This document shows, piece by piece, positions 15,668 through 24,845 of a stretch of DNA of 64,000 nt. This DNA is from CAIZGX01 sp046048875 (GTDB lineage Bacteria > Bacteroidota > Bacteroidia > Flavobacteriales_D > Sanyastnellaceae). Made by a program: the position numbers and the translations under genes. The notes below the pieces were generated by a model. It saw nothing but the letters and a program-made list of their open reading frames with translations, did no database searches and was not told the origin of the DNA. Positions within the stretch are counted from its first letter, which is position 1, and every line of letters starts with the position of its first letter. The DNA lies in the NCBI GenBank assembly GCA_046048875.1, contig JBJOFG010000014.1, forward strand, positions 310,001 through 374,000, given 5' to 3'.

Positions 15668-18217
15668 TTATTTCTTCAATATTTCGAGTGCATTATCGAA
15701 TTCAAATTCGTTCAATGCTTTTTGAATGTCTGTTAACTTCATTTTTAAATCTTCACTCAATGTGAATTTCGAAAGCATCTCTTCGCAAAGTTCACCCGCT
15801 TGCATATCATTATCTTCAATGGCTTTTGCGAGCGCATCCATTCTCTCATTCAATTCATCTTCAGAAACTTCTTCAGTTGCTGCTGAAATTTTCACATTAG
15901 CTTGAACAAATTTTTCAATGATCGGAAGTTGTTTGTCGAGTTTGGTGAAGACGGCAATGGTCTTTTGCAAGTGCGAACTGTTCAGCGTTGGAGTTGCTTC
16001 TTGCGAAACGGTTTTCAATTCACTTGAAATCGGATGCGCCAATTCGTATAGCTCTGTGATGCCTATGTTTCCTGAAACTCCAGCAATGGTGTGAAGCAAT
16101 GCTGCGAGTTCAGTTACATTCTTTTCCATCACCATCTTTTGTGCTTTCGCAGTGGCACCTGAGTAATTGTCAACGAATGTTTTTAAAAGTTTAAAATACA
16201 AATCCTGTTTTCCAGCAACACGTTTCAATCCGTTTACGACATCTACCCCTTCAATGTGGAAAGGAGCGTCGCCATCGGCAGCAGCATTTTGTTCGGCGAA
16301 ACTAGCAGCCGATTTCGCCGAGTCTTCACCTTTGATGTATTTAATGAGTGCGTTGTAAAGAATGTGCGGATCAATAGGCTTGGTAATGTGATCATTCATT
16401 CCAGCAGACAAACTTTTTTCGCGTTCGCCCTTCATGGCATGAGCGGTCATGGCTAAAATTGGAAGAGAACGATGGCGTTCATCCTCTCTAATTTTTCTTG
16501 TTGCAGTAAGTCCATCCATCTCGGGCATTTGAATGTCCATGAGGACACAGTCGTAGGTGTTCTCTTTTACCTTTTCCCATCCCTCTAAACCGTTGCGTGC
16601 AAAGTCGGGTTCAATACCCACATCGCGAAGTAACTCAATAGCAAGTTCAAGATTAATATCGTTGTCTTCCACCAACAATACCTTCGAATCCTTTAACGCT
16701 GCGCGATAGTTTTCAATTACGTCAACATCTTTCGCTTTATCGAGGACGCGTTTTTCGCCAAGATGTAAAATACTGTTGATTGTATCGTAGAGAATAGACG
16801 GATTTATCGGTTTCAGCAAGTAGCCGTCGATGAGTTTTTCTTTCGCAGCCTGACGAACAGTGTCCACTCCGAACGCCGTTACCATAAGAACCGAAGGAAC
16901 GGGTTGACCTTCTTTTTTTCGAAGTTCAGCAACGAGCTGAAGTCCGTCCATTCCTGGCATACGCCAATCGACTACCATGAGTGAAATTGGACGGTTGGCA
17001 GCATTTTCATTTTCAAAAATTTGAATAGCTTCTTTGGCATTGTCGGTCATAAGAACTTCAAAGCCGAACGAACTGAGCATTTCTTCCAAAACAATTCGTG
17101 CACTATCTGAGTCGTCTACAAGCAATGCTCGCATTCCAGTTATAGATTCTACCTTGGTAATGCTGTTGGCTTCTTCGTTTGAGAGTGAGAAGAAGGCGTT
17201 GAATGAAAATTCGGATCCTTCTCCAGCCACACTCGTTACAGACAGCTCACCGTCCATCATTTCTACAATCTTCTTACAAATGGCAAGACCCAATCCAGTT
17301 CCACCGAATTTTCTAGTGGTGGATAAATCGGCTTGTTGAAACGGACGAAACAATTTATTGACTTGCTCTTCCGTCATACCAATTCCGCTGTCTTTCACTG
17401 CGAATCGAATAATGATTCCGTATGGAAGTTTAGTTACCACTTTCGCGAACAAGTGAACCTCTCCATCTTCTGTGAATTTTGCGGCGTTGTCTGTAAGGTT
17501 TAAAAGAACCTGTCTTAGACGCACTGAGTCGCCGAGAATCACCGGTGGAATGTTGGGGTCAATGTGTGTGACCAATTCAACGTTGTTTTTCTTCTGAAGT
17601 TTAACGTTAACGGCATCTGCAACATCGGATACCAATTCTTCTAAATAAAGGTGAGTGCTTTCGAGGGTAAGCTTTCCCGCTTCAATTTTCGAGAAGTCGA
17701 GAATGTCGTCGATAATTCGTAACAAATTTTTCGCAGAGACTTCCACCTTTCCAACATAATCTGCTTGCTTCTCTGTTAGCTCGGTTTTCTTCAACAAATA
17801 ATTCATCCCAATGATAGCATTCATGGGCGTACGAATCTCGTGTGACATGTTCGCAAGGAATTCGCTTTTCGAAGCATTGGCTGAGTCTGCGATTTCGCGC
17901 AAGGATACCATTTGATCGTAGCGAACATTCAATTCTTTATTGCTTTGTCGAACACGGTCCATTTGTTTTCCCGCAAAAGAGGAGAACACGGCAAGCACAA
18001 TCGGAGCAATATCTATGATCCACAGCATGGGGGTGTTTGCCTGACAATTCAATAATTGTGAGCAGTGAAAACCCATGTTCCGAATGTAACATTCGACAAA
18101 CGTTCCGACAATGGGAAACATCAAACCAAAAAGTCCTCCGTACAGGGCATACATTTTTTGCTCTGTATTGAAGATTTTTCTCAATGCAGAAACAGGTTGA
18201 ATAGGTTTTGTGTCCAT
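15668..18217 (-). CDS. Hybrid sensor histidine kinase with two receivers and an Hpt domain
   Basis: The 849-aa inner-membrane protein has two N-terminal membrane spans (about 23-45 and 64-83) around a short Cys-containing loop, and then HisKA with H126 in SHEIRTPMNA. The ATPase domain has the N box and GTGLGLAI G box. It continues with receiver 1 (about 365-480, VVDWRMPGMDG), receiver 2 (about 515-630, LMDIQMPEMDG) and an Hpt domain (LLHTIAGVSGNIG). It is a full phosphorelay in one chain. With the REC-cyclase downstream, it probably controls cyclic nucleotide synthesis. The start codon directly abuts a 13-bp hairpin. Confidence 0.92.
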   Translation of the reverse strand: MDTKPIQPVSALRKIFNTEQKMYALYGGLFGLMFPIVGTFVECYIRNMGFHCSQLLNCQANTPMLWIIDIAPIVLAVFSSFAGKQMDRVRQSNKELNVRYDQMVSLREIADSANASKSEFLANMSHEIRTPMNAIIGMNYLLKKTELTEKQADYVGKVEVSAKNLLRIIDDILDFSKIEAGKLTLESTHLYLEELVSDVADAVNVKLQKKNNVELVTHIDPNIPPVILGDSVRLRQVLLNLTDNAAKFTEDGEVHLFAKVVTKLPYGIIIRFAVKDSGIGMTEEQVNKLFRPFQQADLSTTRKFGGTGLGLAICKKIVEMMDGELSVTSVAGEGSEFSFNAFFSLSNEEANSITKVESITGMRALLVDDSDSARIVLEEMLSSFGFEVLMTDNAKEAIQIFENENAANRPISLMVVDWRMPGMDGLQLVAELRKKEGQPVPSVLMVTAFGVDTVRQAAKEKLIDGYLLKPINPSILYDTINSILHLGEKRVLDKAKDVDVIENYRAALKDSKVLLVEDNDINLELAIELLRDVGIEPDFARNGLEGWEKVKENTYDCVLMDIQMPEMDGLTATRKIREDERHRSLPILAMTAHAMKGEREKSLSAGMNDHITKPIDPHILYNALIKYIKGEDSAKSAASFAEQNAAADGDAPFHIEGVDVVNGLKRVAGKQDLYFKLLKTFVDNYSGATAKAQKMVMEKNVTELAALLHTIAGVSGNIGITELYELAHPISSELKTVSQEATPTLNSSHLQKTIAVFTKLDKQLPIIEKFVQANVKISAATEEVSEDELNERMDALAKAIEDNDMQAGELCEEMLSKFTLSEDLKMKLTDIQKALNEFEFDNALEILKK

Positions 18218-18249
18218 GGTGCACGAATTTACTTTAAAATTCGTGCACC
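18218..18249 (-). promoter_or_regulatory. Perfect 13-bp hairpin abutting the kinase start codon
   Basis: GGTGCACGAATTT (18218-18230) and its complement (18237-18249) enclose a 6-nt loop. The stem ends on the base next to the kinase ATG (18215-18217) and begins 7 nt after the clpB stop. There is no T-run, so termination is unlikely. A protein operator or a hairpin that hides the ribosome landing site fits better. Confidence 0.7.
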
Positions 18250-18256
18250 ACAGAGT

Positions 18257-20878
18257 TTAAGCTTCTTCAATTTTTTCGCCTTCGATTTCCTTGCGGAAAA
18301 CGAGCTCTCCTTCGAACATGTCAAGAACGACTGGCGCCGACTTGTCGATGGTTCCTGCAAGCAAGTGTTTAGATAGAATGTTCAAGACATCTTTCTGCAA
18401 CACGCGCTTCACAGGACGCGCTCCGAATTGCGGGTCGTAGCCCTTTTCACTGAGCCATTCCAATGCATCTGGAGAAACCTTCAGAATGATGTCGTTCTTG
18501 CGAAGACGTTGCGCCAAAATGTGCAATTGAATGGTGACAATCTCACGCACTTCTTTCTTCAGAAGAGGAGGGAACATGATAACCTCATCAATACGATTTA
18601 AAAATTCCGGACGTAGCGATTTTTTCACAACCTCCATGACTTCTTCTTTCGTTGTTTCGAAGAGTGATGAAAGATTTGTTTTCTCATCGACATGATTGTA
18701 GTTTTCTTGAATGATGTGCGAGCCAATGTTGCTTGTCATAATCACAATGGTATTCTTGAAATTCGCTACTCGTCCTTTGTTGTCGGTCAATCTTCCATCG
18801 TCAAGAACTTGAAGCAAAATGTTGAACACGTCGGGATGGGCTTTTTCAATTTCATCGAGCAATACAACCGAGTAAGGTTTTCTTCGAACCGCTTCGGTCA
18901 GCTGACCGCCTTCATCGTAACCAACATAACCAGGAGGCGCTCCTACCAATCGAGATACGCTGTGCTTCTCTTGGAATTCACTCATGTCAATGCGCGTCAT
19001 GGCGTTTTCATCGTTGAATAAATATTCACTCAACGCCTTCGCCAATTCGGTTTTACCAACCCCTGTGGTTCCCAAGAAAATGAACGATCCAATCGGACGC
19101 TTTTCATCGCTCAATCCAGATCTGTTTCTGCGCACGGCGTCACTTACCGCTGCAATGGCTTCTTCTTGACCAACGACACGCTTATGCAATTCATCTTCCA
19201 TGCGAAGTAATTTTTCGCGTTCGCTTTCCATCATGCGCGAAACAGGAATGCCTGTCCAGGCTGCAACGACATCAGCGATTTCTTCCGGATCCACTTCTTC
19301 CTTCACCATTTTGGTATTCGATTGAAGTTTTTGAAGTTCTTCGCGGTCGTTTTCTATGGCTTGTTCTTTCTCACGGATTTTTCCGTAACGAATTTCAGCA
19401 ACCAATCCGAAGTTCCCTTCGCGTTCGGCTTGTTCAGCTTGAACTTTGAACGACTCAATGTCTTTCTTTGCCTGCTGAATACGCTCCACAACATCTTTCT
19501 CTGCTTTCCATTGTCCGTACAAGCCGTTACGCTCTTCTTGAAGATTGGCAATCTCTTCGCCAATTTCATTCAAACGCACCGTATTGTTCTCGCGCTTGAT
19601 GGCTTCGCGTTCAATTTCCAGTTGAAGAATTTTCCGTTCAATTTCATCAAGCTCTGCAGGCTTTGAATTTATCTCCATGCGCAATCGTGAAGCTGCTTCA
19701 TCAATTAAGTCAATGGCTTTATCTGGCAAGAAACGATCATTGATGTATCGAATGGAAAAGTCAACAGCGGCAATAATGGCATCGTCCTTAATCTGCACTT
19801 TGTGGTGCGATTCGTATTTTTCTTTCAATCCACGAAGAATGGAAATAGCATCTTCTCGGTTCGGTTCGTCTACCAACACTTGTTGGAATCTTCGCTCGAG
19901 TGCTTTGTCCTTTTCAATATATTTCTGGTATTCATTTAAGGTGGTTGCACCTATTGCACGCAGCTCTCCGCGAGCCAATGCAGGTTTTAAGATGTTTGCG
20001 GCATCCATGGCGCCTTCGCCACCACCCGCACCTACGAGGGTATGAATTTCATCGATGAAAAGAATGAGATCACCGTTGCTTTCTTGTACTTCTTTCACTA
20101 CCGATTTCAATCGCTCTTCAAATTCTCCTTTGTATTTCGCACCGGCTACCAACGCTCCCATATCGAGACTATAAATGGTTTTGTCGATGAGATTTTCTGG
20201 AACGTCTTTGTTGATAATTCGATGCGCAATGCCTTCGGCAATGGCTGTTTTACCCACCCCAGGTTCTCCGATTAATATGGGGTTGTTTTTCGTTCTACGA
20301 GAAAGAATTTGAAGTACACGACGAATCTCTTCGTCACGACCAATCACAGGATCCAGCTTTCCGTCTTGCGCGAGCTTATTCAAATTCTTTGCATATTTTT
20401 CCAACGACTGAAATGTTTGTTCTTGCGTAGAAGATGTAACGCGTTGTCCTTTGCGCATGTCGAGAAGCAATTGCTTTAAATCTTTGCTGTTTACGCCTCG
20501 GTCTTTCAGCAATTGCGAAGAAGCATCTTTGGAGTCTATCATTCCCAAAAGCAAATGTTCAATGGTTACGAAGTCATCTTTCATGTTGCGCGCTTCCGCA
20601 CTGGCACGTTGAAGAATATCGGTTGCATTTCGACTTAAATTCACATCACCCCCAGTAACCTTAGGAAGCTTTTGTAATTCCAACTGAACGGAATTGCTTA
20701 CGGCTTCAACGGTAGTGTTGAATTTTTTCAATATAAATGGAAGTATGCGATCGTCTTCTTCGAGTATTCCTTTCAAAAGATGCAATCCTTCTATGCTGCC
20801 ATGTCCCATGCTCATAGCAATCTGCTGAGCACGTTGCACACTCTGCTGTGCCTTTAGCGTGAATTGTTCGAAGTTCAT
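18257..20878 (-). CDS. clpB: ATP-dependent disaggregase ClpB
   Basis: The 873-aa protein has full ClpB architecture: a Clp N domain (about 1-145), AAA+ module 1 with Walker A GEPGVGKTA, a long coiled-coil middle domain (about 410-530, which distinguishes ClpB from ClpA/C), AAA+ module 2 with GTTGVGKTEL, and a C-terminal D2-small domain (FGARPVKR). With DnaK it reactivates aggregated proteins after heat stress. Two inverted repeats lie upstream (20937-20957 and 21001-21017). No CIRCE element was seen. Confidence 0.97.
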   Translation of the reverse strand: MNFEQFTLKAQQSVQRAQQIAMSMGHGSIEGLHLLKGILEEDDRILPFILKKFNTTVEAVSNSVQLELQKLPKVTGGDVNLSRNATDILQRASAEARNMKDDFVTIEHLLLGMIDSKDASSQLLKDRGVNSKDLKQLLLDMRKGQRVTSSTQEQTFQSLEKYAKNLNKLAQDGKLDPVIGRDEEIRRVLQILSRRTKNNPILIGEPGVGKTAIAEGIAHRIINKDVPENLIDKTIYSLDMGALVAGAKYKGEFEERLKSVVKEVQESNGDLILFIDEIHTLVGAGGGEGAMDAANILKPALARGELRAIGATTLNEYQKYIEKDKALERRFQQVLVDEPNREDAISILRGLKEKYESHHKVQIKDDAIIAAVDFSIRYINDRFLPDKAIDLIDEAASRLRMEINSKPAELDEIERKILQLEIEREAIKRENNTVRLNEIGEEIANLQEERNGLYGQWKAEKDVVERIQQAKKDIESFKVQAEQAEREGNFGLVAEIRYGKIREKEQAIENDREELQKLQSNTKMVKEEVDPEEIADVVAAWTGIPVSRMMESEREKLLRMEDELHKRVVGQEEAIAAVSDAVRRNRSGLSDEKRPIGSFIFLGTTGVGKTELAKALSEYLFNDENAMTRIDMSEFQEKHSVSRLVGAPPGYVGYDEGGQLTEAVRRKPYSVVLLDEIEKAHPDVFNILLQVLDDGRLTDNKGRVANFKNTIVIMTSNIGSHIIQENYNHVDEKTNLSSLFETTKEEVMEVVKKSLRPEFLNRIDEVIMFPPLLKKEVREIVTIQLHILAQRLRKNDIILKVSPDALEWLSEKGYDPQFGARPVKRVLQKDVLNILSKHLLAGTIDKSAPVVLDMFEGELVFRKEIEGEKIEEA

Positions 20879-20936
20879 GTTGTTATCAATTAAATTATTT
20901 GTTGCGACGTCTTCAATAGCCTCGCCGCATTGAAAA

Positions 20937-20957
20937 GTCGGAAATTATTTCCGACTA
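20937..20957. promoter_or_regulatory. Perfect 9-bp inverted repeat upstream of clpB
   Basis: AGTCGGAAA (20937-20945), loop TTA, TTTCCGACT (20949-20957), 58 nt upstream of the clpB start. On the minus strand it is followed by TTTTC, so it could be a weak terminator for the crcB operon or an operator for clpB. Confidence 0.5.
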
Positions 20958-21000
20958 AATACTGATTTATATGTCTAAAGGGCAGATAGGTTCGAGCATA

Positions 21001-21017
21001 CACGACGAAAAGTCGTG
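21001..21017. repeat. Six-bp hairpin between crcB and clpB
   Basis: CACGAC, loop GAAAA, GTCGTG. It stands between the family-B array and the 9-bp inverted repeat, making the crcB-clpB gap unusually rich in palindromes. Confidence 0.5.
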
Positions 21018-21030
21018 ATTGTTATCAGTT

Positions 21031-21066
21031 TGCGCAGCATCTTGTGAAACATCTTGCGCAGCATCT
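21031..21066 (-). repeat. Family-B micro-hairpin array, copy B3 (three units)
   Basis: On the minus strand AGA alternates with TGC-TGC-GCA (21055-21063), TGT-TTC-ACA (21043-21051) and TGC-TGC-GCA (21031-21039), with the same 12-nt period as the other copies. It begins about 12 nt after the crcB stop. The first and last units use a loop (TGC) seen only once in B1. Confidence 0.8.
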
Positions 21067-21078
21067 TTATTCAGAATT

Positions 21079-21444
21079 TTATTTGAGAGCAGAAATCCCA
21101 GCTATTAAACCTATACAAGCTAAGTTCGTTACCAAAATGTTGATAACCGCCCACCCGAATTGCTGTTGTTGGAAGAGTTGAATTGTCTCCCAACTGAACG
21201 TGCTGAAGGTGCTCAGACCTCCGCATAATCCAGTTGTAAGGAAGAAGAGGGTGCGCGGAGAGAGGTTCGTTTTGCTTGCGAATGTGAATGTAATTCCAAT
21301 TGTAACGGCCGCTATTAAATTGGCGATAAGCGTTCCAAGGGGAAGTGAAATATTCGTTTGCTTGAATGGAAGCCCGATAAGAAATCGAAGGACCGATCCG
21401 ATTCCACCTCCTACAAAAATGAGAGCAACAGTTATCCAATTCAT
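21079..21444 (-). CDS. crcB: Fluoride exporter CrcB/Fluc
   Basis: A 121-aa, four-span membrane protein with the Fluc signatures: GGGIGSVLRF in span 1, GTLIANLIA in span 2 and the GGLSTFSTF stretch in span 3, whose Phe/Ser/Thr residues line the fluoride path. Fluc channels act as dual-topology dimers, so one gene is enough. Its start overlaps the PAP2 stop by 4 nt. It is the last gene of the pyrE-SRPBCC-fadD-PAP2-crcB run, and no fluoride riboswitch could precede it directly. Confidence 0.92.
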   Translation of the reverse strand: MNWITVALIFVGGGIGSVLRFLIGLPFKQTNISLPLGTLIANLIAAVTIGITFTFASKTNLSPRTLFFLTTGLCGGLSTFSTFSWETIQLFQQQQFGWAVINILVTNLACIGLIAGISALK

Positions 21445-22001
21445 CGTTTAATAAAAGCGAATAAATTGTAGATTAAAATTCCGAAGAGTCCACCCATCAA
21501 CCATCCCATAAGTATATCTGTTGGGAAATGAACACCCAAATAAATGCGAGATAGAGAAGTGATAACGGTTCCTAAAATAAGAACTGTTTTTGTTCTGTAG
21601 TGTCTTGGTAAGGCAAGTAGAACGAAAAGGGTAAGCGCTGCGAAATTACTCGCATGAGACGAATAGAAACCGTAATTTCCACCGCGATAATCGTTACCAT
21701 TAACGTCTTTGGCGTAATGCAATTCATCTTGTAACTTCTCTGTATGCGAAGGCCGCAATCGTTGAACTGTTGGTTTAAAAATTCGACTAGAAACAAGATC
21801 ACTTACACCAACCGTTACTCCGGCGAGAACAATAGCGTATAGGCCGAATTTTCTTCCATGTGTCGTTATGAATTGCCAGGCGATGTATGCGAATAAGGGA
21901 AGCCAAATGAGGGTGCCGCTTATAAAAAGCATTGCCTTATCTAGCCCGTAAATAGAAAGACCATTTATGGCTTTTAGTAAGGCAATGTCAAATTCAATCA
22001 T
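21441..22001 (-). CDS. PAP2-family membrane phosphatase
   Basis: The 186-aa protein has about five membrane spans and all three phosphatase motifs: KPTVQRLRP, YSSHASN (catalytic His) and SRIYLGVHFPTD. Bacterial relatives dephosphorylate undecaprenyl diphosphate, phosphatidylglycerol phosphate or lipid A. The substrate cannot be decided here. It lies 5 nt after fadD and overlaps crcB by 4 nt, in a lipid-flavoured operon. Confidence 0.9.
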   Translation of the reverse strand: MIEFDIALLKAINGLSIYGLDKAMLFISGTLIWLPLFAYIAWQFITTHGRKFGLYAIVLAGVTVGVSDLVSSRIFKPTVQRLRPSHTEKLQDELHYAKDVNGNDYRGGNYGFYSSHASNFAALTLFVLLALPRHYRTKTVLILGTVITSLSRIYLGVHFPTDILMGWLMGGLFGILIYNLFAFIKR

Positions 22002-22006
22002 ATCAA

Positions 22007-23761
22007 TTAAGCGTAAATTTTAGCAATCGCACCCGCATAATTCTCAAGTATTTTTTTACGCTTGAGTTTCAGAGTTGGTGTGATTTCTCCTTTATCTACG
22101 GTGAATGGATGGGCTATCAGTTGAATTCCTTTGATTTGCTCCCAATTTCCAAATCCTTTGTTCATTTCAGCAATGAAAGATTTTACGGTAGCGTTTATTT
22201 TTTCATGCTGAATAATTTCTTCATTTGTCAATTTCGCGAATTCAGGAAAATGTACACGAGCATAAGCACAATCGACTACAATAAGAGCCCCAGGGAATTT
22301 TTGCCCGTCGCCAATTACCATGCATTGTTCAATGAATGCCGATTCTTTCAAGGCGTTTTCAAGAACTTGTGGAGCGACATATTTTCCTCCGCTTGTTTTG
22401 AAAAGTTCTTTCTTTCTATCGGTGATTTGAAGGAAACCATCTTTTAAAATTCCGATGTCACCAGTACTAAACCATCCATCATTTAAGACTTCTGCGGTAC
22501 TTTCTGGATTCTTGTAATAGCCCATCATGACTTGTGGACCTTTTACTAAAATCTCACCGTCTTCAGCGAATTTTAATTCGGTTTTCGGAATAATGGTTCC
22601 TACGGTTCCTGGCTTGTACAGGTTCGGTCTTCTTAAAGTGTTAACTGAAATAACCGGTGAGGTTTCGGTGAGACCATATCCCTCTTTAACGGGAATACCT
22701 GCTGCAGTGAAGAAGCGAGCAAGTCTTGGTTGAAGAGCAGCGGAGCCGCACGCTACTGCTCCAATTTCGGTTAGACCAAGAGCGGCTTTTACTTTGCTGA
22801 ACACGAGTTTTTGAGCAATCTTCAATTTGAATTCATACCAACTTCCGTTGGCACGCTCAGGTTCCCATTGCAATGCAAGCTTAACGGCCCATTGGAAAAG
22901 TGTTTTCTTAATACCGGTATTCGATTCTCCTTTCGCTATAATGCCATCGAAGAATTTTTCTAAAAGTCGTGGCACTGCTGTAAAGATGTGTGGCTTATAG
23001 GCAATCAAATCATCTTTGATGTTATCCATTCCTGTTAAGGTCACACTCACGCAATTGTCAATATACAAATAGTGCAACATGCGTTCGAAAATGTGACAGA
23101 TGGGAAGGAAGCTCACGCAACGCGCCTCACCCTTTACCAACTCGGGAAGACGGTCTACGCAGTTCTCCACGTTCGAAGCAATGTTAGCATGTGATAGCAT
23201 AACGCCTTTCGGAAGACCTGTCGTTCCAGATGTATAGATAATTGTCGCTAAGTCTTCTGTCTTGATTACATCTTTTCTAGACTGAACAACTTGCGCAGAA
23301 TCTTCATTCAACGATAATAATTCTTTCCAATGTTTTGCGCCTTCAATTTTCTCGAAGGTGAATACTTCTTTGAGTGAAGGAATTTGGTCACGAATGCTGT
23401 TGACTTTGGTTAAGAGTTCTTGATTCGAGACAAAGCAGATAACAGACTCGCTGTGATTCAAAATATATTGAATGTCTTGCTCAGTCATGGTTGGATAAAT
23501 AGGCACGTCGATAGCGCCTATTTGCAGAGCCGCGTGGTCACAAATGTTCCATTCTGTTCTGTTTGAATCTGTGATTAAAGCAACTTTTTGTCCAGGCTGA
23601 ATTCCATATTCAATGAGTCCGTTGCTTAATTGATTGACATGGTCAATGAATTTTTGGGTAGAATAGGTTTCCCATTCGCCGTTGCATTTACTGCGGAACA
23701 TAACGTCAAGAGGAAGATGCTCCAATTGATCGTAAGCAAAATCGAATAATCTTTTGTACAT
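22007..23761 (-). CDS. fadD: Long-chain fatty-acid-CoA ligase (AMP-forming)
   Basis: The 584-aa adenylate-forming enzyme has the P-loop-like IIYTSGTTGLPKGV, the VKEGYGLTETSPV motif, the ribose-binding FSTGDIG and the C-terminal KELFKTSGGKYVAP containing the A10-type lysine region. It activates long-chain fatty acids to acyl-CoA with ATP. A helical insertion places it in the FadD15/eukaryotic ACSL-like branch common in Bacteroidota. It is preceded by an SRPBCC gene and followed by a PAP2 phosphatase. Confidence 0.9.
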   Translation of the reverse strand: MYKRLFDFAYDQLEHLPLDVMFRSKCNGEWETYSTQKFIDHVNQLSNGLIEYGIQPGQKVALITDSNRTEWNICDHAALQIGAIDVPIYPTMTEQDIQYILNHSESVICFVSNQELLTKVNSIRDQIPSLKEVFTFEKIEGAKHWKELLSLNEDSAQVVQSRKDVIKTEDLATIIYTSGTTGLPKGVMLSHANIASNVENCVDRLPELVKGEARCVSFLPICHIFERMLHYLYIDNCVSVTLTGMDNIKDDLIAYKPHIFTAVPRLLEKFFDGIIAKGESNTGIKKTLFQWAVKLALQWEPERANGSWYEFKLKIAQKLVFSKVKAALGLTEIGAVACGSAALQPRLARFFTAAGIPVKEGYGLTETSPVISVNTLRRPNLYKPGTVGTIIPKTELKFAEDGEILVKGPQVMMGYYKNPESTAEVLNDGWFSTGDIGILKDGFLQITDRKKELFKTSGGKYVAPQVLENALKESAFIEQCMVIGDGQKFPGALIVVDCAYARVHFPEFAKLTNEEIIQHEKINATVKSFIAEMNKGFGNWEQIKGIQLIAHPFTVDKGEITPTLKLKRKKILENYAGAIAKIYA

Positions 23762-23773
23762 GTCACGAATATA

Positions 23774-24184
23774 CTAAACGAATTCTTTCGCAAGTCTTTC
23801 TGACATATAATCGAATAATTGTTGAAAAGGGCCTTTTACCATCATTTCCATAAATGGATTAATGGTTGCGTCGCAGTCTTGATGGGCGGTGGTGGTAGCT
23901 CCGTTACTTTTAAGCTTAGCTTTCAGGACGAAAGGAAATGGGCTTTTGTCGGTAGTTTCAAAGGTGGTTTCGGCGTCATCTGCGTTCAAAACTGCACTTA
24001 CACGTTTCAATTCGATGGTGTAAACATTTTGAATTTTGAAAGAACAAGAATCCTCTGTGTTGCTCCAATTCGAGATTTTATCGAGTGGAAGCAAGCGTTG
24101 AATATTTGCCATGTTTTGCAAATAAGCATGTACCTCTGCCAGGGGCGCGTTTACTTCAACACTTTTACTAATGAATTTAGCCAT
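23774..24184 (-). CDS. SRPBCC-fold (START/Bet v1-like) protein
   Basis: A 136-aa protein from the second methionine (MAKFISKSVEVNAP), with a helix-grip fold pattern: an N-terminal strand, the helix AEVHAYLQNMANIQRLLP, a beta-sheet region and a long C-terminal helix (PFQQLFDYMSERLAKEF). The family binds hydrophobic ligands. The upstream ATG (24199) lies further inside pyrE, so the later start is preferred. It is common beside pyrE in Flavobacteriales. The ligand is unknown. Confidence 0.8.
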   Translation of the reverse strand: MAKFISKSVEVNAPLAEVHAYLQNMANIQRLLPLDKISNWSNTEDSCSFKIQNVYTIELKRVSAVLNADDAETTFETTDKSPFPFVLKAKLKSNGATTTAHQDCDATINPFMEMMVKGPFQQLFDYMSERLAKEFV

Positions 24185-24845
24185 TGGAATGTGATTCAAG
24201 GTATGCAGCGCTCCAGGCAGCTGGATCTTCTCTCCAAACTTTCAAGGTGCTTAATTGCTCTTCCGTGATGTATTCTTTTTTCAACGCCTGTTGAAGCAAA
24301 GCGTGGTAGTCGGTAAGGGTATGCAATTCAACATTTGCATCTTCAAATGCTTTCTTCGCAATATCGAAATCGTAGGTGAAGATAGCAACCATACCTTGAA
24401 CATCTAGTCCAGCCTCACGAAGCGCGGTTACTGCACTTAAGCTACTTTTTCCGGTTGAAATAAGGTCTTCAATAACGACAACTTTCTGATTCGGTTCAAC
24501 AACACCTTCCACCTGATTTCCTAATCCGTGCTTTTTTGCTTCGCTGCGAACGTATGCGTATGGGATACCCATTTCTTGTGCTACCAGTGCACCAATAGCA
24601 ATGCCGCCTGTTGCAACTCCCGCAATTATATCCGGTGTTCCGAATTTCTCTTGAATGGCGTTAACGAATTGCTGACGAATGTGTGTTCTGCAAACAGGGA
24701 ATGAAAGTGTTTTGCGGTTGTCGCAATAAATAGGCGACTTCAATCCACTTGCCCAAGTGAATGGGGCTTGAGGTTTCAATTCAATTGCTTTAATTTGCAA
24801 AAGATAATCTGCTACTTGTAATCCTACTTCAATATTTGAATCCAT
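24177..24845 (-). CDS. pyrE: Orotate phosphoribosyltransferase
   Basis: The 222-aa enzyme joins orotate and PRPP to make OMP in pyrimidine synthesis. Visible motifs are FTWASGLKSPIYCDNR near the N terminus, the PRPP loop VVVIEDLISTGKSS (about 113-126) and the catalytic loop region with YVRSEAKKHG. It is the first gene of a five-gene leftward run. Its ATG shares the four bases CATG (24843-24846) with the ATG of the divergent Nudix gene. Confidence 0.96.
   Translation of the reverse strand: MDSNIEVGLQVADYLLQIKAIELKPQAPFTWASGLKSPIYCDNRKTLSFPVCRTHIRQQFVNAIQEKFGTPDIIAGVATGGIAIGALVAQEMGIPYAYVRSEAKKHGLGNQVEGVVEPNQKVVVIEDLISTGKSSLSAVTALREAGLDVQGMVAIFTYDFDIAKKAFEDANVELHTLTDYHALLQQALKKEYITEEQLSTLKVWREDPAAWSAAYLESHSNG

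Noticed and set aside
21445..21600. Fluoride riboswitch before crcB
   Set aside because: The upstream sequence is the coding end of the PAP2 gene with a 4-nt overlap, leaving no leader.
23285..23310. Sequence inside fadD resembling array B3 (TTGCGCAGAATCTTCATTCA)
   Set aside because: There is only one partial unit without a second hairpin. It codes for an ordinary variable part of FadD, so chance similarity is enough.
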